A DNA stretch of 64,000 nucleotides, taken from positions 151,256 to 215,255 of the forward strand of contig JANEZZ010000799.1 in assembly GCA_026122225.1 (NCBI GenBank), read 5' to 3'. Within the stretch, counting starts at the first letter, position 1. Each line of letters opens with the position of its first letter. Source of the stretch: Heloderma charlesbogerti. Its lineage: Eukaryota; Chordata; Lepidosauria; Squamata; Helodermatidae. Shown here one piece after another: positions 21,936-33,129 of the stretch. Under the pieces are notes generated by a model. It had not been told where the DNA came from. It saw only the letters and a program-made list of their open reading frames with translations, and did no database searches. A program made the translations under genes and the position numbers.

Positions 21936-22110
21936 GGAATATAGGTGAGACTCTTGGTCCATCTAGCCCAGTTTGTCAACACTGACTGGCAGCAATGACT
22001 CTCCCTCAGAGTTTCAGGCATCTCCCTACCTGGAGATGACAGGGATTGCACTTAGGACCTTCTGCATGCAGAACAGGTGCTCTACCACTGAGCTACAGCC
22101 CTCCCCTATT
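21936..22110 (-). mobile_element. tRNA-derived SINE (SINE-A)
   Basis: On the minus strand it begins GGCTGTAGCTCAGTGGTAGA (pol III box A), with a box-B-like GTGCAATCC about 40 bases further on, then a non-tRNA body (CTGCCAGTCAGTGTTGACAA, GGGCTAGATGGACCAAG). This is the layout of a common squamate tRNA SINE. It is not a functional tRNA: no cloverleaf or anticodon arm is intact. Confidence 0.8.
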
Positions 22111-22734
22111 TGAGGAGTTGTCCAGTTCAAGTCTAGCTAAAATACAAAGATCCCTTAGTAGGGAGAGCAGGGGCCTTGAAATGGCCCATCAATACTGGGC
22201 AGCACCTGGATAGCAGACTGAACAGGCAGGTACACAGGTCACCTGGACACAGTCTTGTCCGCTATGGTGAGACGCATTGTATTCCCCTTGAAATCAGAAT
22301 CGTTGTTTCCCAATTTGCATCTATCTATATAAACCAGCATATGCAAACGTTACGCAAATCCATCTCTGCTTTTTTGGTGATGCATCTCCTCCTTTTTTGG
22401 CCATGCAGATGTGGCCACCTTATGTGGAGTGTACCAGGTTGGGGAAAGCTGGTTTAGGCAATTACTGAACTAGATGACTCAATGGTCTGGAGAAAGCCTT
22501 AACAATTAATCTAGGTTTAAGGAGTTGGGGGCTGCTGGGCGTTGTAGGACCTTTTTCTGTCTAAACATGCACAGGATGAAGGCAGATATACTCTTTGAGA
22601 TCAGCATGAATTCAACTGACGTTCTTGCAACTTTGAGAGTTTCTGTTCAGGTGGGCTCCTAGCGTGGAGTATTTCTGCTGACCACTCAAGACACACTGGT
22701 TTGTGGAGGCATTTCCTGACCACTAGTATGGGCA
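22111..22734. other. Mostly single-copy non-coding DNA
   Basis: A short FB-1 right terminus (TGTACCAGGTTGGGGAAAGC) at 22430-22452 is the only repeat noted. Confidence 0.3.
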
Positions 22735-22833
22735 GCTACCCCTAGTTATTTTAATGAGATGTTATTTTATCCTGGTTTTGATTGGTTTTGTGGTATTTTA
22801 TCAAGTTTTTTCTTGTAAACCACTTCTGGATTA
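22735..22833 (+). mobile_element. L2-type 3' UTR fragment
   Basis: TGATTGGTTTTGTGGTATTT and CTTGTAAACCACTTCTGG resemble L2 tails in this window. Confidence 0.35.
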
Positions 22834-22837
22834 CTAG

Positions 22838-23376
22838 TTCCCCTCTACTCAGCACTGGTTAGGCCTCATCTGGAGTACTGTGTCCAGTTCTGGGCACCGC
22901 ACGTTAAGAAGGATGCAGACAAGCTGGGGAGGGTTCAGAAGAGGGCAATGATGATGATCAGGGGACTGGAAACAAAGCCCTATGAGGAGAGACTGGAAGA
23001 ACTGGGCATGTTTAGCCTTGAGAAGACTGAGGGGACATAGGATAGCACTCTTCAAGTACTTGAAAGGCTGTCACAGAGAAGAAGGCCAGCATCTCTTCTC
23101 GATTGTCCCAGAGTGCAGGACACGGAATAATGGGCTCCAGTTACAGGAAGCCAGATTCCGGCTGAACATCAGGAGAAACTTCCTGACTGTTAGAGCAGTA
23201 TGACAATGGAACCCATTCCCTAGGGAAGTGGTGGGCTCTCCCACACTGGAGGCATTCAAGACGAGCTGGACAGCCATCTGTCAGGGATGCGCTGACTCGG
23301 ATTCCTGAATTAAGCAGGGGGTTGGACTCGATGGTCTTTCAGGCCACTTCCAACCGTACTAATCTATGATTCTATG
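22838..23376 (+). mobile_element. CR1 LINE 3' end
   Basis: The coding part gives CTCAGCACTGGTTAGGCC-encoded sequence, then ALFKYLKGCHREEGQHLF and [20 protein letters not shown]. The 3' end is GGGGGTTGGACTCGATGGTC and ATTCTATG. It is 5'-truncated at the same place as the minus-strand copy at 32030-32585. Confidence 0.88.
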
Positions 23377-23619
23377 GATATTTTTTTTAATGAAAAGTTA
23401 AAGAAATAGATATAGAAATCTTCTGAAATGAATGACTAAACGTCACGACTGGCGTACAGTTGCTATCAAAAGCAGAGATTCCCACATCTCCTCCTCCTCT
23501 CTCCCATGTAACATTTATGCAAGATGCATGACATGTCATCGTCATCCCGTTCCACGTTTCTCTGATCATGCCACTTTCATGGCCTGCTGCTTGCAGAGGA
23601 TGGGGAAACTCTCCACAGG

Positions 23620-24412
23620 ACAGGTGGATTAAAAAGGCATTTTGTACCACTGATTTAAATCAAGTTTGCCGCTGAAAGGTCTTCACATATTTCTTAAACA
23701 ATGGTGCAAAACTGATCACTAAAACATTGATTAATAACTGAATTCAGACAGAATTTTGCAACTCAAGGAGGATATATTTTGTATGATTTTGTTTTAGATA
23801 ACTTGATTTTTATTCATTTAGAAACTTGTTTTTTTATTAATTTAGGAACGAGTACATAATGCTCATTACCTGAATCAAGCTGCAGATGCAGCAGCAGTAC
23901 ATTAGGAATGATAAGAACTGAATCACACACACAAACACAACAGCACTTTTCCTTCCTTGTCCACTCCACTGTGCCTTTCTACTCTGCCTCTGACCACCCC
24001 TTCCCATATTGTCTCTTTATCTTAACTAACTCCTCTGCCTGGCTTGGCCCACCTCCACCATCATATAAGCACGGAACAGTCTCATCCAGCCAGTGTCTTT
24101 GCACGTGCGACTTTAGTCTGAGAAACAAAAACCAAAAGCCCAGACCGTTGAGAAGCAGGAGCTAGGCTGGACAGCCATTTTCATTAGGTGGAATGACCGT
24201 GTTTGATTGGTAGGTAACTGCCTTTTTATGAGACAGCACAGTTTAGTACGTTTGTGATGGGATGTCATTGCAACTATGGGTTTTTTTGAATGAAAACGTT
24301 TGTATTTTATTGATAATTTTAAAAACATATATTAACAAAATTGATGTATTTTTTAAAAACCCGTTTAAATTGATTTATTTATCAAAAAAACATCAATTTT
24401 TATCCACCCTAC
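23620..24412. mobile_element. Non-autonomous DNA element with GGTGGATAAAAA-like ends
   Basis: The left edge reads ACAGGTGGATTAAAAAGG, then GATTTAAATCAAG. The right edge is TTAAATTGATTTATT, ATCAATTTTTATCCACCCT. The ends are an imperfect inverted repeat of the kind seen in reptile hAT non-autonomous elements. The interior is AT-rich and non-coding. Confidence 0.45.
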
Positions 24413-24419
24413 CATAAAA

Positions 24420-24650
24420 CTATCCCATTATCATGTCTGCCTCCATGTTAGGAATTATTAGGAAACAGATTTAAAATAAAAACAGCAAGTATCATAATGC
24501 GTTCATATACATCTGTGGTACAGTCACATTTGGAATAGTGTGCACTACAATTCTGGTTGCCCCCCCACTGCCCCCCAATATGACAGAGCTAGAAAAGATA
24601 AAGAAGAGGTGCAAGGAAGTGAGCAATCCTACGATGGCATCTGAGGGGGC
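24420..24650 (+). mobile_element. CR1/L3-type LINE fragment
   Basis: CATGTTAGGAATTATTAGG, AAGTATCATAATGCGTTC and CAGTCACATTTGGAATAGTG match the 18400-18500 part of the copy at 18230-19108. Confidence 0.65.
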
Positions 24651-25104
24651 AGAGGATATTGGCGATCCACCCGAGGCAATGCTATGACCTCGGGGTGGGG
24701 TGGAGAGATGGAAATCCAAGCTCAGATGCCTATCCACTCACTCTACCCCTCCAAGCCACCATGGAAATCTCCATGGTGGCTTCATCTCCAGAGACTGACG
24801 TCTCAACGTCAGGAGGAGAGGAAATGGGGTGGTGGTGGTGGTGAATCCATTGATCTGCAGGATCCATAAGCCTCTCAGCTGCTGTCCCTCCCTCTGCCCT
24901 CATCAGCTAGACAGGCTCAGAAAATACAAGAAACGATGACAGAGAGGCTAAAAAGCCTCCGCTGCTCTTCTTTCCCTGCTGGTATGAGCCCAGCAGGGCA
25001 CTGGATACTTCGAAAGCTCCAATCTCAGACGTTTCCATCTACTACACCCCAACCCATAAAATGACTGGGGGAGGTCAGGGCATGTTCTCCATGAGGCAGG
25101 GCTA
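24651..25104. other. Single-copy non-coding DNA
   Basis: Nothing recognisable except a short GGTGGTGGTGG run near 24830. Confidence 0.3.
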
Positions 25105-25335
25105 AATTTATTTATTATTTATTTAAAATATTTCTTGGCCGCCTTTCAGGGCAGAAGCCCTCCCAAGGCGGCTTACAACAATAAAATACATAAAAACAGT
25201 TAAAATATTAAAAGTGATAAAAACATAAAAACAATAAAAGCCAACAATAAAACCAGCAATGATGTTAACAGCAGTAACAGCAACAATAGCAGTCATACCA
25301 ATAGAAGGCCAAGTAAAATAATATGTTTTCATAAA
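25105..25335 (-). mobile_element. L2-type LINE 3' tail
   Basis: TTTATTTATTATTTATTTA, CCCTCCCAAGGCGGCTTACA and repeated AACAATAAAA units match the tail part of 30108-30575. No coding part remains. Confidence 0.5.
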
Positions 25336-25399
25336 GCATATGGGGATTCTCCATTGGGGGGGGGGAATATCACTAAGGGGAAATGCAATAGCGGTATGT

Positions 25400-25830
25400 T
25401 ATTAATAGCAGTATGTTCACAATATGTGATCATGATTTGTGTCGCATATTGGTATGAACTTACTGAATTCTGCACTTTCGAACCAACACACAATCCAAAA
25501 CTCAGTTATCCTTTGCAATTCACACTTCTAATTTTGCAATGGAGGTCTCTAGTCACAAAATGTGTGAAAGAATGTGTATATTAGGAGAAAGTGCACACAA
25601 AAATGCATATATTAGTAAAAACCATGTTTAAAAGTGCATTATATTAGGACATTTGCTTGCAAAAGTGTGCATTTTATGAAAAAGTGCATAGAAAAACATA
25701 TGGATTAGGAGAAATGAACACAAAAATGCACACAGATTTTCATGCAAATTTTTAAAAATCTCAATGTTCAGGACGAACTGAACTGGAAAAATGAAAAAAC
25801 CAAAATTGACAGATTAATCCAACCTGACAT
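25400..25830. repeat. Dispersed repeat with degenerate ~35-40-base internal units
   Basis: Units contain TATTAGGAGAAAGTGCACAC, AAAAATGCATATATTAG and AGTGTGCATTTTATGAAAAA. The left part (CTCAGTTATCCTTTGCAATT) and right part (GATTAATCC) recur at 40440-40905. Confidence 0.5.
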
Positions 25831-26005
25831 CCAATGAAGCTTTTTGCTAGTACGTTCAAAACAGGCAAAAAGACAGTACCTCTGCATACAGTACATAAGG
25901 AACTGAGGGAATCACCTGTAGCAAGATGTTGGGAGGGCTGCTGGCTTTTTAAAAGGAACAGACGAATTGGCAGAGGATGGAACTATGAATGGCTATTAGC
26001 TAAAT

Positions 26006-26103
26006 CAGCCTGGTACCCTCTGGACGGCTATTGTCCACGCTGGCTGAGGGTGATAGGAGTTGCAGTCCAACACATCCGGAGGGCACCAGTTTGGAGAAGG
26101 CTG
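26006..26103. mobile_element. FB-1 hairpin MITE with 8-bp target duplication
   Basis: 98 bp from CAGCCTGGTACCC to GGAGAAGGCTG. Flanks AGCTAAAT (25998-26005) and AGCTCAAT (26104-26111) match at 7 of 8 bases. Left arm shortened. Confidence 0.7.
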
Positions 26104-26189
26104 AGCTCAATAAGTGGAGCCTCTTGTTCCGAGGCAGTCTATCTCTGAATGCCACATTCTGGGGATGAACAGCAAATGCCCTCTCCCCC

Positions 26190-28303
26190 TGAACAGAGCT
26201 CAGACTGCACCATGGTTCACCCCTCGGTTGTGAGCTCTGAAGCGGGAGGTGAGACGGTTAGAGTGCTGGTGGCAGAAATCTTGCTCTGAAGACAATCGGA
26301 CACGGGTTAGAGCTGTAGCTTCGGACTACCATATGGCAATAAGAGCAGCAAAAAATATTTTTTATGCCGCCTCTATCACATCCTCAGAGTGCTGTCCCAG
26401 GAGGCTGTTCCAAGTGGTCCGGAACCTGGTCGGTCCAGCTGTTCCAGAACCAATGGAGCATTCTAAGGCCTCCTGTGAAGAGTTTGCAAAGCACTTTGCA
26501 GATAAAATCAACCTGATCAGGAGTGCTATTCTGTGCACTGTGGATACAGTTAGCGAACGAGGGGTGGCCAGTGGCAGACCGGTTGTGTGGGATCGGTTCC
26601 AGCTTCTTCCTTCTGAGGAAGCGGACAGGTGCTTTCATCTTTAAGGCCGACCACCTGCTTACTCGATCCTTGCCCATCTTGGCTCATTATGAGCTGCAGG
26701 GAGAGGCTTAGGGAGGGGATCAAGGCAGTGGTGAATGCCTCCCTCGAGGAGGGAGTGATGCCATCAGCCCTCAAGGCAATAAGGTGATAGGACCACTGTT
26801 AAAGAAGCCCTCCTTGGATCCCCAAGACTTGAACAACTTTCACCTGGGCTTGAATCTGCCGTTTTTGGGCAAGGTGACTGAGCGGGTGGTGGCACTGCAG
26901 TTCCAGGCACACTTGGAAGAAGCCAGTTATCTAGATCCACTTCAATCAGGCTTCAGGCCTGGGCATGAGACAGAAACGGCCTTGGTGGATGATATGGGGA
27001 GGGCTCTGGATAGGGGCAAATGCTCCTTCCTTGTTCTCCTCGATCTCTCAGCAGCTTTTGATACTGTTGACCATGGTATACTCCTGGATCCTGGTTGGGC
27101 ATAGGGGACACTGTATTACAGTGGTTCTGTTCCCTCCTCTCTGGCAGGTGCCAGGGGGTAGCTCTGGGGGAGGAGACTTCAGACCCTTGGCTTCTCACTT
27201 GCGGGGTACCACAGGGTTCTGTTCTCTCCCCAGTGTTATTTAACATCTATGTGAAGCCACTGGGGGCTATCATCAGGAGGTCTGGGGTGCAGTGTCACCA
27301 ATATGCGGATGACACGCAGCTCTACCTCTCATTTAAATCCTCGTCAAGGTTGGCTGTAGAAACCCTGAAGTGTCTGGAGTCAGTGAGTGGCTGGATGGAA
27401 AGGACAAAGTTGAAACTAAACCCTGACAAAACCGAAGTACTTTCTGTGGGAGACAACAGGAGGTTGGGGGATGTTGACCTGGTGTTCAGTGGGATGTGGG
27501 TGCCCCCAAAGGGCCAGGTCCACAGCCTGGGGGTAATTCTGGACTCCCAGCTGTCCATTGAGGCTCAGGTGTCAGCCGTGAGCTGGGCGGCGCTGTACCA
27601 GCTCCATCTAATACGGCGGCTGCGCCCCACCTCCCTAATCATCTGTTCCCATCAGTAGTTCATGCCCTGGTCTCCTCTCGCCTAGATTACTGTAATGCAC
27701 TCTATGTGGGGTTACCCTTGAAGACAGTTTGGAAGTTGCAGCTGGTGCAGAATGCAGCAGCCCGCCTGATTAAAGGCAGCCGTTGGCGAGACCACGTCAC
27801 TCCACTGCTGAAAGAGTTGCACTGGTTACCAGTTATTTTCTGGGCCCAATTCAAGGTGTTGGCATTGACCTTTAAAACCCTGTATGGTTCCAGCCTAGTC
27901 TACCTTAAGAAGCACCTCAAGCAACACCAGGGATGCCACTCAATGAGATAGGCCTTGGTAGGCCTTCTGTCTTGTCCCATCAGCCAGGACAGCTAGGCTG
28001 GTGAGGACTAGGGAGAGGGCCTTTTCTGTGGTGGCTCCAACTCTGTGGAATTCCCTCCCTAATGATCTCCGCCATGCCCCCTCTTTGATGAGCTTCCGCC
28101 GGGCTTTAAAAACCTGTCTGTTCTGGTGGGCATTTGGGATGGGTTAGGGCTTTTTAGAGCAGTGTCGTTTTGTTATGTTGTTTTGTTCGGTTGATTATGT
28201 AAATTTGTTGCATTTCATGTTGTTATTAGTATTGTATGCCACCTAGAGTGGCCAGGTAGCTGGCCAGATGGGTGGCTAATCAATCAATCAATCAATCAAT
28301 CAA
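26190..28303 (+). mobile_element. L2 LINE, reverse-transcriptase half
   Basis: Coding order: linker (26249-26644), thumb-side LNLPFLGKVTERVVALQFQA, then FLVLLDLSAAFDTVDH (RT motif A), GVPQGSVLSPVLFNIYV (motif B), and YADDTQLYLS with an intact YADD box (motif C), then LQLVQNAAARLIKGS and the SVVAPTLWN-type C-terminus. It ends in an (AATC)n tail (28278-28303). At least one stop near 26640 and a +1 frameshift at 27095-27104 disable it. The endonuclease part is absent, so it is 5'-truncated. Confidence 0.9.
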
Positions 28304-28790
28304 AGTGAAGACTGTTGCATTCCTGCCCCATTCATGTGTTTCCCACAAAAAGGCCTGATCCAGCAGGGCTTTTCTTATGTTCTCTTGTATCAACAGCCCA
28401 GAAATTACATCCCACAAACATGACAGGAGTCTGCATTGTTTTCCCTTTAACAGCCACCGCCCGCCCCCAGCCCCTGCATTGTACACCGGGGAGGCATCTG
28501 TGCATATCAAAACCTGAGCTGCAGAGACGTCTCACGGCAATATGCATTCAAAGCCCAACTATCAAGAGGTAGCGCCGTGACTCCTGCATTTTTACAGTGA
28601 CCTCAGGACATGATTTCCAGTGAAGTGCACCTTATCTTCATCTCTCCGTACATTGTCTGGGAGCATGGCAGAGGCACAGGATTCAAACAGAAAATCAATA
28701 AAGGAGAAGCCCTTTTCCTTTCGAGCAGAAACTGGTTGTTGTAAGAGAACATGCAAACAAAATACTTTCAGCTGAGTTCAACTGCATCAC
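28304..28790. other. Single-copy non-coding DNA
   Basis: Nothing recognisable. Confidence 0.3.
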
Positions 28791-28791
28791 C

Positions 28792-28917
28792 TTTCCCCAC
28801 CCTAGTGCCCTACAGATGGGTTACTTCAACCCCCATCATTCCCAGCCAGCACAGCCATGCTGGCTGGGAATGATGGGGATTGAAGTCCAACACATCTGGA
28901 GGCCACCAGTTTGGGCG
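28792..28917. mobile_element. FB-1 hairpin element, strong central palindrome
   Basis: CCCCCATCATTCCCAGCCAG at 28830-28849 is answered by CTGGCTGGGAATGATGGGG about 12 bases later, a near-perfect hairpin of about 20 base pairs. The outer arms (CCCTACAGATGG / CATCTGGAGGCC) are worn. Confidence 0.75.
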
Positions 28918-29404
28918 AGGGGGGTCTATATGAAAATGGAGCTACCTCCATCAGCAGTGTCCGCTCCAGGTTGGGGCTTCTGGGGGGGGGGGTGCAAGAT
29001 GCCCTCAGTGTTAGCCCACCGCCTTGCCACTCACACCACTGCCCACTTGCCTGTCCTCCAGGCCCAATCCACACCACTGTCCGGAAGGAGAAACCCAGGC
29101 ACTCCTGACACTGTTCACTTCTTGTTCACTTGAAAAGGGCAGGTAAACAGGTGGCAACAGCAAAAAGAAGGAAGAGCACTGGGGGCTCTAGGAACTAGCA
29201 GTGCCCCGCCCCCCCCGCTCAGGTCCTGGTCTCAGCAGGTCCCCAAAAAGCATTAAAGAAATTGGCCATGTTCAGATGGCATGATAAGCCAGAATTCTAA
29301 ACAACAGCAAAAGAATTCTGGCATCTTGTGAAGAAGACAGGGTGCCAGGGAACTCTGCTTAACCGTTCCCACTTACTGCATCTGCAAGTGGGAATGGCCA
29401 AACC
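28918..29404. other. Single-copy non-coding DNA
   Basis: A G10 run at about 28981-28992. Nothing else recognisable. Confidence 0.3.
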
Positions 29405-29760
29405 AGGAGTGCAGAACCACGAGCCCAGGGACCAAATGTGGCCATCCTGAGGTCCCAATCTCATCCTCCAGGTTTCCCCAGATGGCCATGCCCCCTTTCC
29501 CTGGCCCCACTTCCATCCCCCAACAGCCAATCGTTAGGTGGTTTCCCAGCTTTTGTGCAGTCCCCCCCCCGCTAAAAGTTTGAAATGCCCCTTCTAATGA
29601 TGACTTACTTGCAGTCAGACCTTTAAGCTAAGTATGCTGGTATTTTTGGCTCCACCCCTTTGGCCTTCGGCTTTGCCCACCAATGGAATGTGGCCCCTGA
29701 GAATTTCTCCAAAATGAATTCAGCCCTTGGGCTGAACGTGGTTCAACATTCCTGGGCTAA
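29405..29760. mobile_element. hAT-like family H, most complete uninterrupted copy
   Basis: Order: CCCAGGGACCAAATGTGGCC, CCAGATGGCCATGCCCCCTT, GGTTTCCCAGCTTTTGTGC, GAAATGCCCCTTCTAATGA, GGAATGTGGCCCCTGAGAAT, then GAACGTGGTTCAACATTCC. This copy fixes the pre-insertion sequence used to interpret the nest at 12636-14112. Confidence 0.6.
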
Positions 29761-30107
29761 ACAAACCATGGCTTCCCTCCATGGCTTGTTTACGGTGATG
29801 TGTGAACCAGGACTCTGACTTGTCTCTCCCCAGGCAATCCAGAGTCATAAGCCATGGCTTGTTCTTGGCTTATGACTCCAGCTTGTCTGGAGGGAGACAA
29901 TAAACTACAGACAAAAAGTCCCTGGTGGTTTGTTTAGCCACTCCCTCTTGGAATGCATTTGTAATTCTGGCCCACCGTGCCGTGGGCATGCAGCCACCAA
30001 GAGGCATGGGCTTTCTGTGGCATCATGTGGGGAAGAAATCTCAGTGCTTTCTGCTATGTGTCAAACATTGGCAGCTGTCTTTTCAGGGCTACCTGTGCTG
30101 GGGCACC
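29761..30107. other. Single-copy non-coding DNA
   Basis: Repeated CCATGGCTTGTT / CATGGCTTGTTC motifs give a weak local duplication (29765-29860). Otherwise nothing. Confidence 0.3.
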
Positions 30108-30575
30108 TTATTTATTTAAAACATTTCTATCCTGCCCTATACCATTAAGATCTGAGGGCGGCATACAGATAAAATCAATGTAAACAGTATAAAACAAATA
30201 ATTTAAACACTTAAAACATATTAACTATTAAACAAGCTAAAACCAGTTAAAATCTAAACCAGTTAAAACAATGTGCTAGGGAATGCATTTAGCCCTCAAA
30301 GGCTTTGGTAAAAAGCCACATTCTTACTTGGCGCCGAAACGAGACCAATGTCTGCGCCAATCAGGCCTCCAAGGGGAGGGCGTTCCACAACCGGGCTGCC
30401 ACAGCACAGAAGGCTCTCTCCCATGTCCTACCATACTGTATGTCTCGTACTGGTGGGATGCAGAGGAGGGCCCCTCCAATAGATCTCAGGTCTCGGGCAA
30501 GCATATATAGGGAGAGGCACTCCCTCAAATGTCGAGGCCCCAAGCCGCTTAGGGCTTTAAATGCTGCTTAGGGCT
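30108..30575 (-). mobile_element. L2-related LINE 3' end
   Basis: The minus strand encodes RTWERAFCAVAARLWNALP, the equivalent of the L2 TRERAFSVVAPTLWNSLP motif, but diverged. It then has a 3' UTR rich in AAACxxTTAAAAC units. A different subfamily from the L2 copies at 8.8, 26 and 42 kb. Confidence 0.7.
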
Positions 30576-31944
30576 TTTGGGATGAGGAGATGAAAGGGGA
30601 CGTCCAGAAGGACACAATGCATGACGACGTCCCCAAAACACGGGCTAGAAAACCACAGGAGTCAAGGAACCACCAGTGCTCATGTGGCTGCCATGCAGGG
30701 GTTTTCAATTAATGCTCACACTGATATAGAATTAGCAACATGCTCGTCACTGTGGTGAGGAGTGGACCCTCCCAAGTGGAAGGAGGGTCGGTAAAGCAGG
30801 TTTGCAGAATCAACTTTTCTTTTTAACTAGAACCCCAAAATCCACCAACTGGAGCCTTGCCCTTTCTACATCTGTGAAAATCCATGGTGTCGTCATGAAG
30901 TTATTAGCTTTTAAAAGTCCCCCTTCTTTTTAACAGGAAGGGCAAATCTTGTAGCCAATGCTCAGTTCCTGTCTTGTCTTTTCCCATGGGAAATCTATTC
31001 CTGCAACAAAGGTGGGCATTATAAGAGTAAGGATGCTCACAGCAGCAGTAAAGTAAGACTTGCTTCTGAGTAAACCATGTATGGGATTAGGCCCAGACTA
31101 GTGGATAAAGTGAGACTTATTTCTGAATGAACAGTTTGCAATTCTGTTGTGTATAAAATAAAATCGCAGTCCAGTAACTTCCATACACTTATTTACAAGA
31201 CTGCCTTAGAGTCAGAGAAAGAAGGCCTGGAATTAATTGATTTGAAATACCAAAAAATAGGTCCACAGTTAAAAGTGAGACATTTGCAGTGGGGTCTTAC
31301 TCCCAATAGAATATAAATCTGAAATAAAGCAATTTGTTTTTGACCTCTGTGCAGCCAAAACGCAGAAGTCAATACACTGCGATATGCCTTAGTGTGTGTT
31401 TTCCCCCCAAGTATGTTTAAACAAACAAGAACGGAAAAAAATGCGAGTTTGTTATGATGGCTAAACTAGTCTCTTCTCACTTTTGTGGAGGCCTTCATTC
31501 CATTGACTGCTTCATGTTGCAGCACTGAGCTAGGATGGACATGTGGGCCCCTGAGGGCACGAATTGCTCAGTTCTGCACTGCCTTCCTTCTCTAATCTTA
31601 TGCTTTTCTAATCATATGCTTTTAACTTTGCACTTAACAGCGTGGTTTCTGTCATTTAATTTGTCCTCATATTTCTGATTTTTCAGGTACTAATTACACA
31701 AGTGTACACTATAGTTAAGGCTTGCCAAGTAACGTATGCTACCAAATGCCTGGAAAAGGGCTTTAAAAAAAAGTTGAGACTTCCCATGCTCTTCTATCTT
31801 TCCCACCTTCTATCTTCTATCTATCCCACCTTCCTTATCACCCCACCCCCTGCCGCCTGTCCTCCAGGAAACTCCCTTTATAGGTGCCCTTGAAACAGGA
31901 ATGTCTAGCTGGAGGAGTGTTCAAAAGCCTTCCCCAACCTCTGT
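30576..31944. other. Mostly single-copy non-coding DNA
   Basis: A worn FB-2 half (GTAAGACTTGCTTCTGAGTA) lies at 31048-31095. No gene recognised. Confidence 0.3.
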
Positions 31945-32935
31945 TGAATCCTTCCACTGGTGCAGTGGAGCCAGGGCTCAGAGGGACGCAGTGCCAGCAC
32001 TTCTTTGCTAGCAGATATGCTGATGTCATACAACAGTAGGGTTGGAAGGGGCCTAGAAGACCCTCGAGTCCCACCCCCTGCTCAATGCAGGAATCCAAGT
32101 CACAGCATCCCTGACAGGTGGCTGTCCAGCTCATCCTGAATGCCTCCAGTGTGGGAGAGCCCACTGCTTCCCTACGTAATGGGCTCCACTGTCGTACTGC
32201 TCTAACAGTCAGGAAGTTTTTCCTGATGTTCAGCCGGAATCTGGCTTCCTGTAACTTGAGCCCATCATTCCGTGTCCTGCACTCTGGGATGATCGAGAAG
32301 AGGTCCTGGCCTTCCTCTCTGGAACAACCTTTCAAGTCCTTGAAGAGCGCTATCCTATCTCCCCTCAGTCTTCTCTTCTCAAGGCTAGACAGGCCCAGTT
32401 CTTTCAGTCTCTCCTCATAGGGCTTTGTTTCCAGTCCCCTGATCATCTTTGTTGCCCTCCTCGGAACCCTCTCCAGCTTGTCTGCATCCTTCTTAACGTG
32501 CGGTGCCCAGAACTGGACACAGTACTCCAGATGAGGCCTAACCAGTGCTGAGTAGAGGGGAATGAGTACTTCATCTGCCATCTCTCTCAGAGTTCCCTGT
32601 CCCTTCTGAACTTAGCTGCAATCCTCACAGCAGCTGGGTGGAAATACTTTTCGCTCCCGGCAACAATATATTGTTTCCTGTTGTAATGCAAAGTATTTTG
32701 GGGTGGCCTGGTCTCGAACGGACAATTAAAACCCATTAGCTTTACAAAAGAGCTGCCCAGGTAGAGATGGAAACTGCTAGAATTGGTTTGTTGATGTGGA
32801 TCAACACGGCCGCCCGCAATGTCTGGACTCTCCTTGGGGGTGTGGCAACAGGGGCTGTCATGATGAACACCTGCACTTCAAAATTTACCCCTATACCACT
32901 GAGCCCTTCACAGCTTTCTCCGTCAAGAGAATGCT
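31945..32935 (-). mobile_element. SINE-B copy 1, split by a CR1
   Basis: The parts 31945-32029 and 32586-32935 align in order with 38820-39235 and 47888-48292. Shared phrases: GTGCAGTGGAG, GATGATGTCAT, CAATATATTGTT, GCAAAGTATTTTGGGGTGGC, TATGGATCAATACAGC-like, and CAAATTTACCACTxTACCACTG. Reversed, the last is CAGTGGTRTAGTGGTAAATTTG, resembling a tRNA box A, so it is probably a tRNA-derived SINE read on the minus strand. Confidence 0.55.
32030..32585 (-). mobile_element. CR1 LINE 3' end inserted in SINE-B
   Basis: The minus strand encodes [58 protein letters not shown] and [11 protein letters not shown] with few interruptions. Its 3' end (CAGTAGGGTTGGAAGGGGCC on the plus strand) lies at the left. 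Its coding part is the most intact CR1 segment in the window. It separates the two halves of SINE-B copy 1. Confidence 0.88.
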
Positions 32936-33129
32936 GGTTCCACAAGAAACACACATTCTGGTGAAATGGGGAGGGGATATGATGCATCCTGTTTTAAAGA
33001 TGGAAAGCCACGTGTTTTAGCTTCATCTTGTTAATGTGCACCACAGCCAAGACTAGAGAGAAGCCAACTGCTTCTACCTGGCTCTCATCCCCTTTGTGGG
33101 CTACTGTATGGTCTAAAAGCATTCGGAAC

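Noticed and set aside
22079..22110. A tRNA gene, from the GTAGCTCAGTGGTAGAG box A
   Set aside because: No intact cloverleaf follows and the sequence runs into a SINE body.
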